This document shows positions 18,207 through 26,226 of a stretch of DNA of 64,000 nt, one piece after another. Source of the stretch: DATJGF01 sp035495315 (lineage in GTDB: Bacteria; Verrucomicrobiota; Verrucomicrobiia; Limisphaerales; UBA8199); the NCBI GenBank assembly GCA_035495315.1, contig DATJGF010000229.1:114022-178021 (forward strand). The letters are read 5' to 3'. The notes beneath the pieces were generated by a model. That model was not told the DNA's origin, did no database searches, and was given only the letters and a program-made list of their open reading frames with translations. The translations under genes were made by a program, and so were the position numbers. The stretch's first letter is position 1, and every line of letters starts with the position of its first letter.

Positions 18207-19051
18207 TCGTCTTTCTCAATGGCCAATTCGTCCCCGAGGAGCAAGCCACCGTTTCGGTGTTTGACCGAGGCTTCCTCTATGGGGACGGATTGTTCGAGAC
18301 CATGCTGGTTGCCAACGGCAAACCCTTTCGCTGGCATCAGCACCTGAGTCGTTTTCTGGGCGGCGCGCATTTTCTAAAGCTTCAACTGCCTTTTACAATA
18401 GAACAGCTAGCTGCCAGCGCAGATGAGCTGATTCGGCGAAATAATATTTCCGAAGGGATCCTGCGACTGACTCTCTCACGCGGCAAGGGCCCGCGCGGCT
18501 ATTCCATCCGCGCTGCCGACCATCCGACGGTCGTGATCTCCTTGCACCCCTCACCCAACCGCAATGCGGGGTCCGTAAAAGCCTGGCGGCTCATCACCTC
18601 TAGCGTCCGCATTCCTGCAGCCGACCCGTTGGCCGCATTTAAAACTTCCAATAAACTCCCCCAGATTCTTGCACGCTGCGAGGCCGATGCGGCAGGAGTC
18701 GATGAGGCGCTGGTCAGCAATACCGATGGTTGGGTCGTCGAAGGCGCAAGCAGCAATTTGTTTTGGATCCAAAAGGGCAATGTCTGTACTTCTCCCACAC
18801 CCAGTGGAGTATTGCCGGGCGTGACTCGCGCAGTCATTATTGAACTTTGCAAAAAACTGCAGATACCCACCTGGAAGGCTTGCATCAAACCCGAGCAGCT
18901 GCTTCAGACCGAAGGGGTTTTTCTATCGCTCAGTTCGCTGGGGATCATTCCGGCCTCAGAACTAGACCAAAAACCGCTCTCCCAATCTCCGGTCACGGAG
19001 CAACTCATGGCGGCGTATACTAAATTGGTACGTGCCGAGACGCAGGGCTAG
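18203..19051 (+). CDS. pabC: Aminodeoxychorismate lyase-like class IV aminotransferase
   Basis: PLP enzyme expected to release pyruvate from 4-amino-4-deoxychorismate to give p-aminobenzoate. Fold-type IV features: FDRGFLYGDGLFETM near the N-terminus, KTSNKLPQILAR with the PLP-binding Lys in the middle, and EGASSNLFWIQKGNVCTSP followed by GVTRAVIIEL. Sequence alone cannot separate PabC from branched-chain or D-amino-acid aminotransferases of this fold. The choice rests on the four-base ATGA overlap with pabB. Length (282) is normal. Confidence 0.88.
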   Translation: MIVFLNGQFVPEEQATVSVFDRGFLYGDGLFETMLVANGKPFRWHQHLSRFLGGAHFLKLQLPFTIEQLAASADELIRRNNISEGILRLTLSRGKGPRGYSIRAADHPTVVISLHPSPNRNAGSVKAWRLITSSVRIPAADPLAAFKTSNKLPQILARCEADAAGVDEALVSNTDGWVVEGASSNLFWIQKGNVCTSPTPSGVLPGVTRAVIIELCKKLQIPTWKACIKPEQLLQTEGVFLSLSSLGIIPASELDQKPLSQSPVTEQLMAAYTKLVRAETQG

Positions 19052-19177
19052 AACGGTTTAAGTTAAACTATAGCCCGCTTTCGTCCGCATGGTCATTTCC
19101 TCCCTCTCCTCCCTTTGGAATCCTCTGCAGGAAAGGGTTGGGCAGAGAATTCCTCGAAAGCATTTTCGCGCTTTGAA

Positions 19178-19381
19178 CCCATGAACCGCGGACTTCCTTT
19201 CGGCGGACGCCGTCGGGGTGCCTCTCCCTCTCCTCCCCGGAGGAGAGGGAGAGGAGAGGAGGCCTTTTCACACTGCGGTTCATGGGAGCCTCGAGGTTTG
19301 TTAAACGCGCATTGAGACAATGAACCTACCGACGTTTGCTCGTCCTCGCCCTCGTCCTCGATCGCTCTATTCGAGGACGAG
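19178..19381. repeat. Nested perfect inverted repeats between pabC and coaX
   Basis: The 388-base gap 19052-19439 between convergent genes holds three inverted repeats and no gene. An outer 12-bp pair (CCCATGAACCGC 19178-19189 with 19275-19286) encloses a perfect 16-bp pair (CCTCTCCCTCTCCTCC 19221-19236 with 19239-19254, two-base loop). A separate perfect 11-bp stem (CTCGTCCTCGA 19351-19361 with 19371-19381) follows. Likely strong hairpins and transcript ends; the CTCTCCC type recurs at 20306-20530. Confidence 0.8.
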
Positions 19382-19439
19382 GACGATGCAGGCCGTTCAT
19401 CGGCTGGACGCAAACTCGAGAGAACCTCCGATCGGAAGC

Positions 19440-20225
19440 TCACGAATCTGCCCGTGAATTCAGTTCCCACGTCAATCGCAAACCTTCGAGCGTTAACAGC
19501 GGATCAACCGCGGTAATCTCAGGTAGTTTCGAGGCGATCAGCTTGCCATAGCCTCCGGTGGCAACCACAGGCAGGCGGCGCGTCTTTAGCTCCCGTTTCA
19601 ACTCGATCAGCAATTCCCGAATCAGGCCGCGGTAACCGTGAACCGCCCCGACAAGCATCGCCTGCTCGGTGCTGCGGCCGATGGCGCTCTGGACTTCACG
19701 AATTCTAATTCGTGGCAGCAACGCCGTTTTCTCGTGAAGATATTCGGTCATCGCGGTAAGTCCCGGCGCGATGATGCCTCCCACATAATTGCCTGCGCGA
19801 TCGACAACGTCGAAGGTCACGGCCGTACCAAAATCGACCACCACAACCGGTGCCCCGAATCGGTGTCGAGCGGCCAAAGCGTTGGCAAGCCGATCCGGCC
19901 CAATCGTGCCAGGCCTCGGGTAATCAATACCCAGGCCTCGTAGCGTCTTATGAGTCAGTTCCAGACAGGGTATGTCCCACATCCGTTTGGAAGCACCACG
20001 AACAAAAGGTGTCGCGCGGGGCACCACGCTGCAAACGGCGGCCCCCTGTATTGAGCTGCGACCCACGAACTTTTTGACCTGCTCGCCCGCAACACCACGA
20101 AACCAGTCTGCCGTCAAAATATTCGCCTGCTTTAGCACCCGGTGAGCATCGGCCAGACCAAGGTGGGTGTGAGTGTTGCCGATATCGAACAGGAGGAGCA
20201 ACGCATGGGTTATGGAAGCGCTCAT
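19440..20225 (-). CDS. coaX: Type III pantothenate kinase
   Basis: Phosphorylates pantothenate, the first step of coenzyme A synthesis, as the CoaX type that needs a monovalent cation and is not inhibited by CoA (family knowledge). The 261-residue product has the N-terminal ATP site FDIGNTHTHLGL, the central GPDRLANALAARHRFGAP, VVVDFGTAVTFDVVD and GGIIAPGL, and a second nucleotide site VVATGGYGKLIA near the end. ATG at 20225 gives the normal N-terminus; the open frame continues 24 codons upstream without similarity. It lies downstream of birA on the same strand, as in many bacteria, but 555 bases of repeats separate them. Confidence 0.95.
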   Translation of the reverse strand: MSASITHALLLLFDIGNTHTHLGLADAHRVLKQANILTADWFRGVAGEQVKKFVGRSSIQGAAVCSVVPRATPFVRGASKRMWDIPCLELTHKTLRGLGIDYPRPGTIGPDRLANALAARHRFGAPVVVVDFGTAVTFDVVDRAGNYVGGIIAPGLTAMTEYLHEKTALLPRIRIREVQSAIGRSTEQAMLVGAVHGYRGLIRELLIELKRELKTRRLPVVATGGYGKLIASKLPEITAVDPLLTLEGLRLTWELNSRADS

Positions 20226-20780
20226 ACAATGATTCACGGCTACAAATCCGAGCCAATTGCAAAACGGGCGCGCCTGGCAAGCTGGCAGCCCGCCCACCTC
20301 CTGGCGGCAGTTCTCCCTCCCCCTGGGAAAGGGCGCAGTGAGGCGAATTCGAAACCAAAAACTTTGGGATGATCTAAAACCGGCCGCCGCTTCTCTCTCT
20401 GGAGCCCAACGAGAGAGGGTAGGAAAGAGGGAGAGTTTTCCTCAGTCTGTTGGCGAAACCCAGCACGTCGAATTTCCAAGAAACGAACACATGCGGTTCC
20501 CTCTCCCTCCGGGAGAGGGCTAGGGTGAGGGGAATTTGGTACTCCCAAAACGCTACTTGTTTGGAGCTTTGAACTCATCCCATAAACCCAAACACAGGCT
20601 TCCTTTGGTAGGGACGGCTCGCCGAGCCGTCCGCTTTCCTGCACAAAAACGGGCTCGGCCCGCTCGGCGAGTCGGCCCTACCAGTTATGAAATGGATTGT
20701 TGGAGTTTGTTCCATTGGATTTCGGGTTTCGGATTTCGGATTTGTAACCCCAGTCGTTGTCCAATGCGGAATCTGTCTAT
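20226..20780. repeat. Gene-free repeat block including a GTAG-headed inverted pair
   Basis: No gene is supported here. CTCCCTCC...GGGAAAGGG-type and CCCTCTCCCTCCGGGAGAGGG-type hairpins lie at ~20306-20345 and 20499-20530. At 20608 GTAG is followed by a perfect 9-bp stem with a 3-base loop (20612-20632), and a mirrored copy ends in CTAC at 20678-20681; the outer arms (20607-20627 and 20662-20682) match at 19 of 21 positions. A TCCGAAA-type unit (TTTCGGATTTCGGATTTG) lies at ~20720-20745. Confidence 0.75.
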
Positions 20781-21761
20781 TCACTTCTCCACCGTCACAT
20801 CGCCCCCAACGATCGGTTCCAAGTGGCCATGCTCAGTTCTCACCAGCAGCGCGCCCTCCTCGCCCAGCGCTTCGGCCTGACCGCGAATCTCGCGTTGGCC
20901 GGTGCGAATGACAACTTCATGTCCCAGGGTAGTGCAATGGGCTTCCCATTCGTCAGCCACCGCGGCAAACCCACCCGAAAGGACCCGGGCGTAGTCCTTA
21001 TCCAGCTCCCGCAAAATCGCGATGGCCAGGTCCGCGCGAGAGATCGGTTTGCCCGCCTCAGCCTTCAATGACGTCGCCAGGCGCCGGAGGTCCGAAGGAA
21101 AATCGCCAGCATTCAAATTGACATCCACGCCAACGCCCACAATCACGTATTTGACCCGGTCGAGCTCCGCGTTTAATTCTGTCAGTATCCCCGCGACTTT
21201 TCGTCCATTCACCAGAATATCATTGGGCCATTTGATTTCCGGATGCAGCCCGCTCTGGGCCGCAATCGCCCGCCGCAACGCCGTAGCGGCCGCAATCGTC
21301 AATTGAGTTGCAGCCAACGGCCGCAACCCGGGCCGGAGGAGAATCGAAAACCAGAGCCCTTTTTTTGACGGTGACATCCATTTGCGCCCAAGCCGTCCGC
21401 GGCCTTTGGTTTGCGCCTCGGCAAAAACGACCGCGCCTTCTTTAACCCCGTCGCGCGCGAGCTTTTCGATGACATCATTCGTCGACGTCGTCTCTTCAAA
21501 CACGCGGATGTCGCGTCCGACGCAGTTGGTTTTGCCCAGACGCGCAACCAAATCTTCTGCGTGCAACAAATCCGGGCAGCTCAATAGCCGGTAACCTTGA
21601 TGGGGACTGGCTTCGATATCGTAGCCGAGCGCGCGCAGGTCCTCGATATGGGCCCAAATCGCCGCGCGGCTAATGCCCAGCTCATTAGACAAATCCGCAC
21701 CCGACACCGAACTATCCGAGGCCGCACGAAGCGCTGTCAAAATACACGCGTCGATACTCAT
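20781..21761 (-). CDS. birA: Biotin-protein ligase with N-terminal winged-helix repressor domain
   Basis: Attaches biotin to carboxylase carrier domains and, in the two-domain form, represses biotin genes. The 326-residue protein has an N-terminal HTH (~1-60, VSGADLSNELGISRAAIWAH), the catalytic biotin-binding loop GRGRLGRKW, the WPNDI motif (IKWPNDILVNGRKVAGIL) and a C-terminal SH3-like domain (~275-326). No bio genes are in the window. ATG overlaps the nadC TGA by four bases (ATGA), so the two are translationally coupled. Confidence 0.95.
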   Translation of the reverse strand: MSIDACILTALRAASDSSVSGADLSNELGISRAAIWAHIEDLRALGYDIEASPHQGYRLLSCPDLLHAEDLVARLGKTNCVGRDIRVFEETTSTNDVIEKLARDGVKEGAVVFAEAQTKGRGRLGRKWMSPSKKGLWFSILLRPGLRPLAATQLTIAAATALRRAIAAQSGLHPEIKWPNDILVNGRKVAGILTELNAELDRVKYVIVGVGVDVNLNAGDFPSDLRRLATSLKAEAGKPISRADLAIAILRELDKDYARVLSGGFAAVADEWEAHCTTLGHEVVIRTGQREIRGQAEALGEEGALLVRTEHGHLEPIVGGDVTVEK

Positions 21762-22645
21762 AGGGTAAAATCAAGCCCGATATCGACAGCGCGCGCCGAA
21801 TGCGTCAGCGCGCCAATGGAAATGAAATCAACACCGGCCTCGGCAATGGCGCGCACATTGGCCAGTGTAATGCCACCGCTAGCCTCCGTTTGGCAGCGCG
21901 ATTTGCACCGTTGCACCGCCAACCGCAGTTGCACCGGGTTCATATTGTCGAGCAGGATCAGGTCGGCGCCGGCAGCAACAGCCTGCTCGACTTGCTCGAG
22001 AGTGTCGGCCTCGACTTCGATTTTGAGAGTCGGACAGTGCGCTCGCGCCCGCTGGATCGCGGCGGCCACCGCATTCGGCGACTCGCGCTTCAAGGCGGCC
22101 AGATGATTGTCCTTAATTAGCACCATGTCATACAAACCCATCCGGTGGTTGCGACCGCCACCGCAGGTGATGGCGTATTTCTCAAACCGCCGCCAACTCG
22201 GTGTTGTTTTTCGCGTGTCGAGGATGCGGGCGGGAGTCCCTTCAACCGCCTGGACGAATTGTGACGTCAGAGTCGCGATGCCCGAGAGTCTTTGCACAAA
22301 ATTCAGAGCCACACGTTCGGCGCTAAGCAGGCTGCGAGCGGGGCCCGAAATTTGCAGCAACGCCTTATCCGCCGAAACGTGCTTGCCGTCATTGCTGTGG
22401 CGCACAAAGCGCACCGAAGGAGACATTTCCTCGAACGCGGCCTCGGCCAATGCCAACCCGGCGACGATCAGCGGTTCGCGCGCTCGCATCTCGGCGCTCG
22501 CTTGCAGTTCTTCTGGAATTGTCGCCAGCGTCGTCACGTCGCCCGGGCCCAAATCTTCCTGCAAAGCTAGCCGCACGGCTTGCCGGATCTCTTCGCTCGT
22601 GAGCTCTTCCACGCCTTGAGCATGGATCAAACCGAGCAAAAGCAA
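21758..22645 (-). CDS. nadC: Nicotinate-nucleotide pyrophosphorylase (carboxylating)
   Basis: Quinolinate phosphoribosyltransferase of de novo NAD synthesis. Key segments: EDLGPGDVTT near the N-terminus, NFVQRLSGIATLT, the substrate-binding DTRKTTPSWRRFEKYA and GGGRNHRMGLYDMVLIKDNH, and C-terminal ASGGITLANVRAIAEAGVDF. The frame opens with TTG at 22645, one base after the stop of the deacylase gene; an in-frame GTG at 22612 is another candidate, and no ATG fits, so the start is uncertain. The catalytic sequence is intact. Confidence 0.94.
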   Translation of the reverse strand: MLLLGLIHAQGVEELTSEEIRQAVRLALQEDLGPGDVTTLATIPEELQASAEMRAREPLIVAGLALAEAAFEEMSPSVRFVRHSNDGKHVSADKALLQISGPARSLLSAERVALNFVQRLSGIATLTSQFVQAVEGTPARILDTRKTTPSWRRFEKYAITCGGGRNHRMGLYDMVLIKDNHLAALKRESPNAVAAAIQRARAHCPTLKIEVEADTLEQVEQAVAAGADLILLDNMNPVQLRLAVQRCKSRCQTEASGGITLANVRAIAEAGVDFISIGALTHSARAVDIGLDFTL

Positions 22646-22646
22646 A

Positions 22647-23312
22647 TCAGAAAAACCAGGAGAGCCCGAGCATGAAGTTGCTGGTGTTTACACCGAGATT
22701 GGGGAAGTCGATGCCGGCATTCGAGAGGTGAATGAAACGATATTGAAATGTCAGCGCCAGGTCTTTGCGCAGGAAGAAATGCGTGCCCGCCCCGGCTTGC
22801 AAATTGAATTCGAAGGTCGTGCTGAGGTCGCAGTCACGAATGTCCGTTGCAGTCACGCCAGCGCCAAAATCGATGAAGGGAACCCAGCGCCCTCCCGGCG
22901 CGAAATTGTACCGAAGCAAAGGCGCCGCACCGATCAAATAAGCATGTGAAGGATTAAACTGCTCACCTCCAAAAACGTGCGCCAGTAACTCCCAATTGCC
23001 GCGATGCCAACGATCGGGCGCGAGCACATCTGTGAATACCCAGCCGTACTGCAAGCTCCCCAAAATCCAATCATGTGCATGTTCGCCATGGATTATGGGC
23101 GTCCCGATCCCCACGCCCGCCAGCAATTCCAATTCGTGCGCGCCTTTGTTAAAGCCCTCGGCAGTTTCAGTTTTCCAGAGCCCCGGCAAGGGTGCGGCTA
23201 AAGGTGAGTTGGCCGATTCCTGAGCCAGTGCCCTAACCTCTCTTCCGGCCGCGCATGTCGCCCATAGTAGAAATAGCCCAATTTGGCGGCTGCGTAAGTA
23301 ATCCAGTCCCAT
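22647..23312 (-). CDS. PagL-like lipid A deacylase (acyloxyacyl hydrolase family)
   Basis: Probable outer-membrane beta-barrel that removes an acyl chain from lipid A. From ATG 23312 the 221-residue protein has a signal peptide (~8-30), then alternating amphipathic strands ending in a C-terminal Phe (GLSWFF), as in outer-membrane barrels. Near the end RFIHLSNAGIDFPNLGVNTS carries the His-x-Ser pair of the PagL active site. The longer frame to 23660 adds a non-homologous extension and is rejected. It abuts nadC, though the two functions are not obviously related. Confidence 0.82.
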   Translation of the reverse strand: MGLDYLRSRQIGLFLLWATCAAGREVRALAQESANSPLAAPLPGLWKTETAEGFNKGAHELELLAGVGIGTPIIHGEHAHDWILGSLQYGWVFTDVLAPDRWHRGNWELLAHVFGGEQFNPSHAYLIGAAPLLRYNFAPGGRWVPFIDFGAGVTATDIRDCDLSTTFEFNLQAGAGTHFFLRKDLALTFQYRFIHLSNAGIDFPNLGVNTSNFMLGLSWFF

Positions 23313-23450
23313 AATCCACCCAGGAGAGATCGTAACCCTGAAATCATAGCGACCAGAGATAGTCCAGGCTATGGGGTAAGCCTTCCATAGACGTTCCTGT
23401 GGAGATTGTGCTTGAATTGGGCCCTTGCTCCAACGTATGTGAAAGCCATT

Positions 23451-24881
23451 ATGTCTAAGCGCGATTCTACCCCCGGGACCTCCTCGATGACTCGTCGGCA
23501 ATTCTTGTACTACTCGGCCGTTGCTGCCGGTGCCATCAGCCTTCCTGCTTATGTAAAAGCCAGCCCGCGCGTGCTCGGCGCAGGAGACAAGCTCCGTATT
23601 GCGTCCGTGGGCGCAGGCGGCAAAGGCCGCAGCGATATACAGCACTGCAGCGCGGAACAAATTGTCGCCATCTGTGATGCCGACGAGAACATGGCCGCGA
23701 GCGCGCTAAAGGCCATACCCAATGCAAAATTCTATTCCGACTGGCGCGAGATGCTGGAGAAGGAACAGAACAATATTGATGCGGTAACGGTCTCGACCCC
23801 CGACCATCTGCACGCGTGCGTCGCTTCCGCGGCGATGAAACTCGGCAAACATGTTTATTGCCAGAAACCTCTTACTCAAACCGTTTACGAGGCGCGCTAT
23901 TTGCGCCGGCTGGCGAAGGAGCAAGGTGTCATTACGCAGATGGGCAATCAGGGCAGTTCTGAGGACGGACTTCGCCGCGCGGTTGAGGTGGTTCACGCAG
24001 GCCTTATCGGCTCCGTCCAACAGATTCACGTCTGGACCAATCGCCCGATTTGGCCACAGGGCATTGTTCGGCCTGCCGGTCAGGACCCGGTCCCGCCCAA
24101 CTTCAAATGGGATCTGTGGCTAGGCCCGGCGGCCCAACGGCCCTTCAAAGCGGGGGTGTATCATCCCTTTAAATGGCGTGGTTGGTTTGAGTTCGGAACC
24201 GGCGCCATGGGCGACATGGCCTGTCATACCGCCAATATGCCGTTCCGCGCCGCGAAACTTGGTTACCCACGCCTGGTCGAATTACTCGATCACTCCGAGC
24301 TTAATCCGGACACTTATCCCAAGACCGCCAAGATTCGCTTCGTCTTTCCGCCGCGCGAAGGCTTGCCGGAAACCGAATTCTTCTGGTACGACGGTAACCC
24401 GCGCGATAAAACCTGCGCCCCTTTGCGCCCATCCGATGAGGTCACCAAAGACATTAAAGAACTGCTCGAGAAGGTTCCCGACGCGGGCTGTTTGTTAATT
24501 GGCGAGAAAGGCCAAATCTTTTCTCCGGACGATTACGGTGCCCGGTTTTTCATCAAACTGAACGACGAGAAGGAATTCGTGAACGGGACAACACACGAAG
24601 GGGCCAAGGCAGTTCCAGTATCCCTGCCCCGCAATACTCTCGCGAGCGATACCGACGCCAAACAGCACCTGGAATGGATTGCCGCCTGCAAAGGCGGGCC
24701 GATCCCTTACTCAAATTTCGATATCGCTGCCTATTTAACGGAAATCATATTGCTCGGCTGCGTCGCCCTGCGAGTCGGCAAGAAATTGGAATGGGACGGA
24801 CCCAACATGAAGGCCACCAATGCCCCTGAGGCCGCCCAATTCGTAAAGCGCGCTTATCGCGACGGCTTCGCGCTGGCTTAA
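23451..24881 (+). CDS. Tat-exported Gfo/Idh/MocA family oxidoreductase
   Basis: NAD(P)-dependent sugar or inositol oxidoreductase type enzyme, 476 residues. The N-terminus has a twin-arginine signal (MTRRQFLYYSAVAAG) and an Ala-rich h-region, so it is probably exported folded, with cofactor, by Tat. The Rossmann start is LRIASVGAGGKGRSDI; AVTVSTPDHLHACVA and GKHVYCQKPLTQTVYEAR include the EKP-type motif (here QKP). The central GTGAMGDMACHTANMPF is conserved in the secreted PVC subfamily. ATG at 23451 is used; an ATG at 23487 would shorten the leader. Neighbours give no pathway clue. Confidence 0.92.
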   Translation: MSKRDSTPGTSSMTRRQFLYYSAVAAGAISLPAYVKASPRVLGAGDKLRIASVGAGGKGRSDIQHCSAEQIVAICDADENMAASALKAIPNAKFYSDWREMLEKEQNNIDAVTVSTPDHLHACVASAAMKLGKHVYCQKPLTQTVYEARYLRRLAKEQGVITQMGNQGSSEDGLRRAVEVVHAGLIGSVQQIHVWTNRPIWPQGIVRPAGQDPVPPNFKWDLWLGPAAQRPFKAGVYHPFKWRGWFEFGTGAMGDMACHTANMPFRAAKLGYPRLVELLDHSELNPDTYPKTAKIRFVFPPREGLPETEFFWYDGNPRDKTCAPLRPSDEVTKDIKELLEKVPDAGCLLIGEKGQIFSPDDYGARFFIKLNDEKEFVNGTTHEGAKAVPVSLPRNTLASDTDAKQHLEWIAACKGGPIPYSNFDIAAYLTEIILLGCVALRVGKKLEWDGPNMKATNAPEAAQFVKRAYRDGFALA

Positions 24882-24886
24882 TATTT

Positions 24887-24986
24887 GGAAGGCCGAGCTA
24901 GGCGAGGCTCAAATGTGCTGCACGTTTGGCAGCGGCTTTCGTTTTGCTGCCCCGTCCAGTCAGGGCCTCACCGAGTTGGGCCTTCC
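24887..24986. repeat. Imperfect inverted repeat of the GTAG/CCGAGC family
   Basis: GGAAGGCCGAGCTAGGCGAGG (24887-24907) pairs imperfectly with sequence at 24964-24986, followed by CTAC at 24987-24990. The arms resemble the pair at 20607-20682. It fills the space between two convergent stop codons, and the CTA of the right end doubles as the stop codon of the prepilin gene on the minus strand. Confidence 0.6.
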
Positions 24987-25760
24987 CTACCACATGGCCT
25001 TACAGCCATCTTCTTCCCATTGCTGAGAACCGCGATAAGTCAGCATTTGGCTGATGTTTTTCCAGGTTACCGAGCCGTCTAGCAAGCCGATGTTTCCGCC
25101 CGTAGCGCCAATCTGACGCGGGTTAACTGAACCGACCTGATACGAACCCTGGTTGGACGCATCGGTGCCGTTCAAGATGGGACCTGCCTTGCCGTGCGGC
25201 GCAAATACGCGGCGGTCCGCGCGCGACCAGTCATTCATATCTGAGATGAGCACCAGCGAACTGGAGTCGGTCAGTCGTTGCGGCGAAAGCCAGCGTGCGG
25301 TGCTGCCGGAAACAGCCGGCCAGGGCGTGTTGGTGCGCCCACCGTGATAATTATAGCCAATCACATATCCGTATCCCAAAGCCTCGATTTGAAACGCGGC
25401 GTCCTTTTGAAAGTAAGCGGCAAAACTGGGGCAATGGACCAACTGCTGATTCCTCAAATACTGAATCAACGAATTGCTCGTTGCATTGCTGATGATCGGC
25501 AGATGATCGTCGAGCGGGCCAAACGGCGGATTTGAGGCCCCACTCGGGACTCGCTGTTCGTTATCGTCCCCGAACAAGTGCACACTGAGGAGAAATTGTC
25601 GCTCGCCGTTCTTGCAGTTGACACGACGCGTCTTTTCTTTTGCCCCCGCAAGGCTCGGCAATAAGAGGGCTGCCAGGATGGCTATGATGGCGATCACCAC
25701 CAGCAATTCGATTAAAGTGAAAGCGAGCAAGAATGCCCGACTGGGCCTCCTAGCCAACAT
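24987..25760 (-). CDS. Prepilin-like protein with H-X9-DG-type C-terminus (copy 2)
   Basis: Pilin-like protein with a basic leader, then AFTLIELLVVIAIIAILAALL at the membrane helix. The globular part has NCKNGERQFLLSVHLFGDDN and ends with GGNIGLLDGSVTWKNISQML, a variant of the H-X9-DG end in which His is not clearly kept. ATG at 25760 is preferred to the TTG at 25799 because it leaves a leader of normal length. Compared with copy 1, the helix is almost identical and the rest has diverged. No pilus gene is adjacent. Function unknown. Confidence 0.85.
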   Translation of the reverse strand: MLARRPSRAFLLAFTLIELLVVIAIIAILAALLLPSLAGAKEKTRRVNCKNGERQFLLSVHLFGDDNEQRVPSGASNPPFGPLDDHLPIISNATSNSLIQYLRNQQLVHCPSFAAYFQKDAAFQIEALGYGYVIGYNYHGGRTNTPWPAVSGSTARWLSPQRLTDSSSLVLISDMNDWSRADRRVFAPHGKAGPILNGTDASNQGSYQVGSVNPRQIGATGGNIGLLDGSVTWKNISQMLTYRGSQQWEEDGCKAMW

Positions 25761-25883
25761 AAAGCGGCGACATTTCGCTTTCACAGGGGTGGTAGCCAAA
25801 CTGGACTGTCCTACATTCGCTTTGGTGCCAACATATGTCCAATACTTGTTTTGCGATTGCTCGGGTGCGCCCTGGCACCTCCC

Positions 25884-25952
25884 CCGGAACGCCGGATTTA
25901 TCCCAGGACCTGATAGAACGCAGCTTTCTGCCGGATAAATCCGGCGTTCCGG
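25884..25952. repeat. Perfect 20-bp inverted repeat
   Basis: CCGGAACGCCGGATTTATCC at 25884-25903 is exactly complementary to 25933-25952, with a 29-base loop. It lies in the 466-base gap 25761-26226 between two divergent prepilin genes, a gap with no supported ORF. Upstream position makes a terminator role unlikely. Confidence 0.85.
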
Positions 25953-26006
25953 CCACTCTCTCGATTTCCGAGCGGGGCAGTGTCAGCATGCATCCTGATC
26001 GCTCGG

Positions 26007-26145
26007 GCACGATTAAAAGTGGATGCGAATGCGCTTTGCTGCCCGTTGCTTCATCTCATTAACACCTCCATTTATGAAGGTGTACCGGGTCCTCGGTGGA
26101 TCGAACCCTCAGGGTTCTTTCGCCACCGCCCGCTTTTAATCGCAC
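26007..26145 (+). repeat. Dispersed ~95-139 bp repeat element, copy 1
   Basis: The segment from GATTAAAAGTGGAT (26011) to GGATCGAACCCT (~26109) recurs at 60328-60422 in the opposite orientation, with conserved TTGCTTCATCTCATTAACAC, a hairpin (ACACCTCCATTTATGAAGGTGT) and CCTCGGTGGATCGAACCCT. This copy is flanked by terminal inverted repeats: GCACGATTAAAAGTGG (26007-26022) against 26130-26145. The size, hairpin and terminal repeats are MITE-like; a small RNA is also possible. Confidence 0.8.
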
Positions 26146-26226
26146 CCTGACCGCTCTGGAGTGTCAATGCTGGTTGACAATGAAATGAACATTACCTAAT
26201 ACTCGCCTGACTGGGAGTTTTCGCCG

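Noticed and set aside
19093..19470. 125-residue minus-strand ORF in the pabC-coaX gap
   Set aside because: It is produced by the inverted repeats (runs of Arg, Gly, Ser, Pro) and overlaps the coaX end, with no protein-like pattern.
22107..22619. 170-residue plus-strand ORF opposite nadC
   Set aside because: It is a shadow of nadC, whose family motifs are intact on the minus strand.
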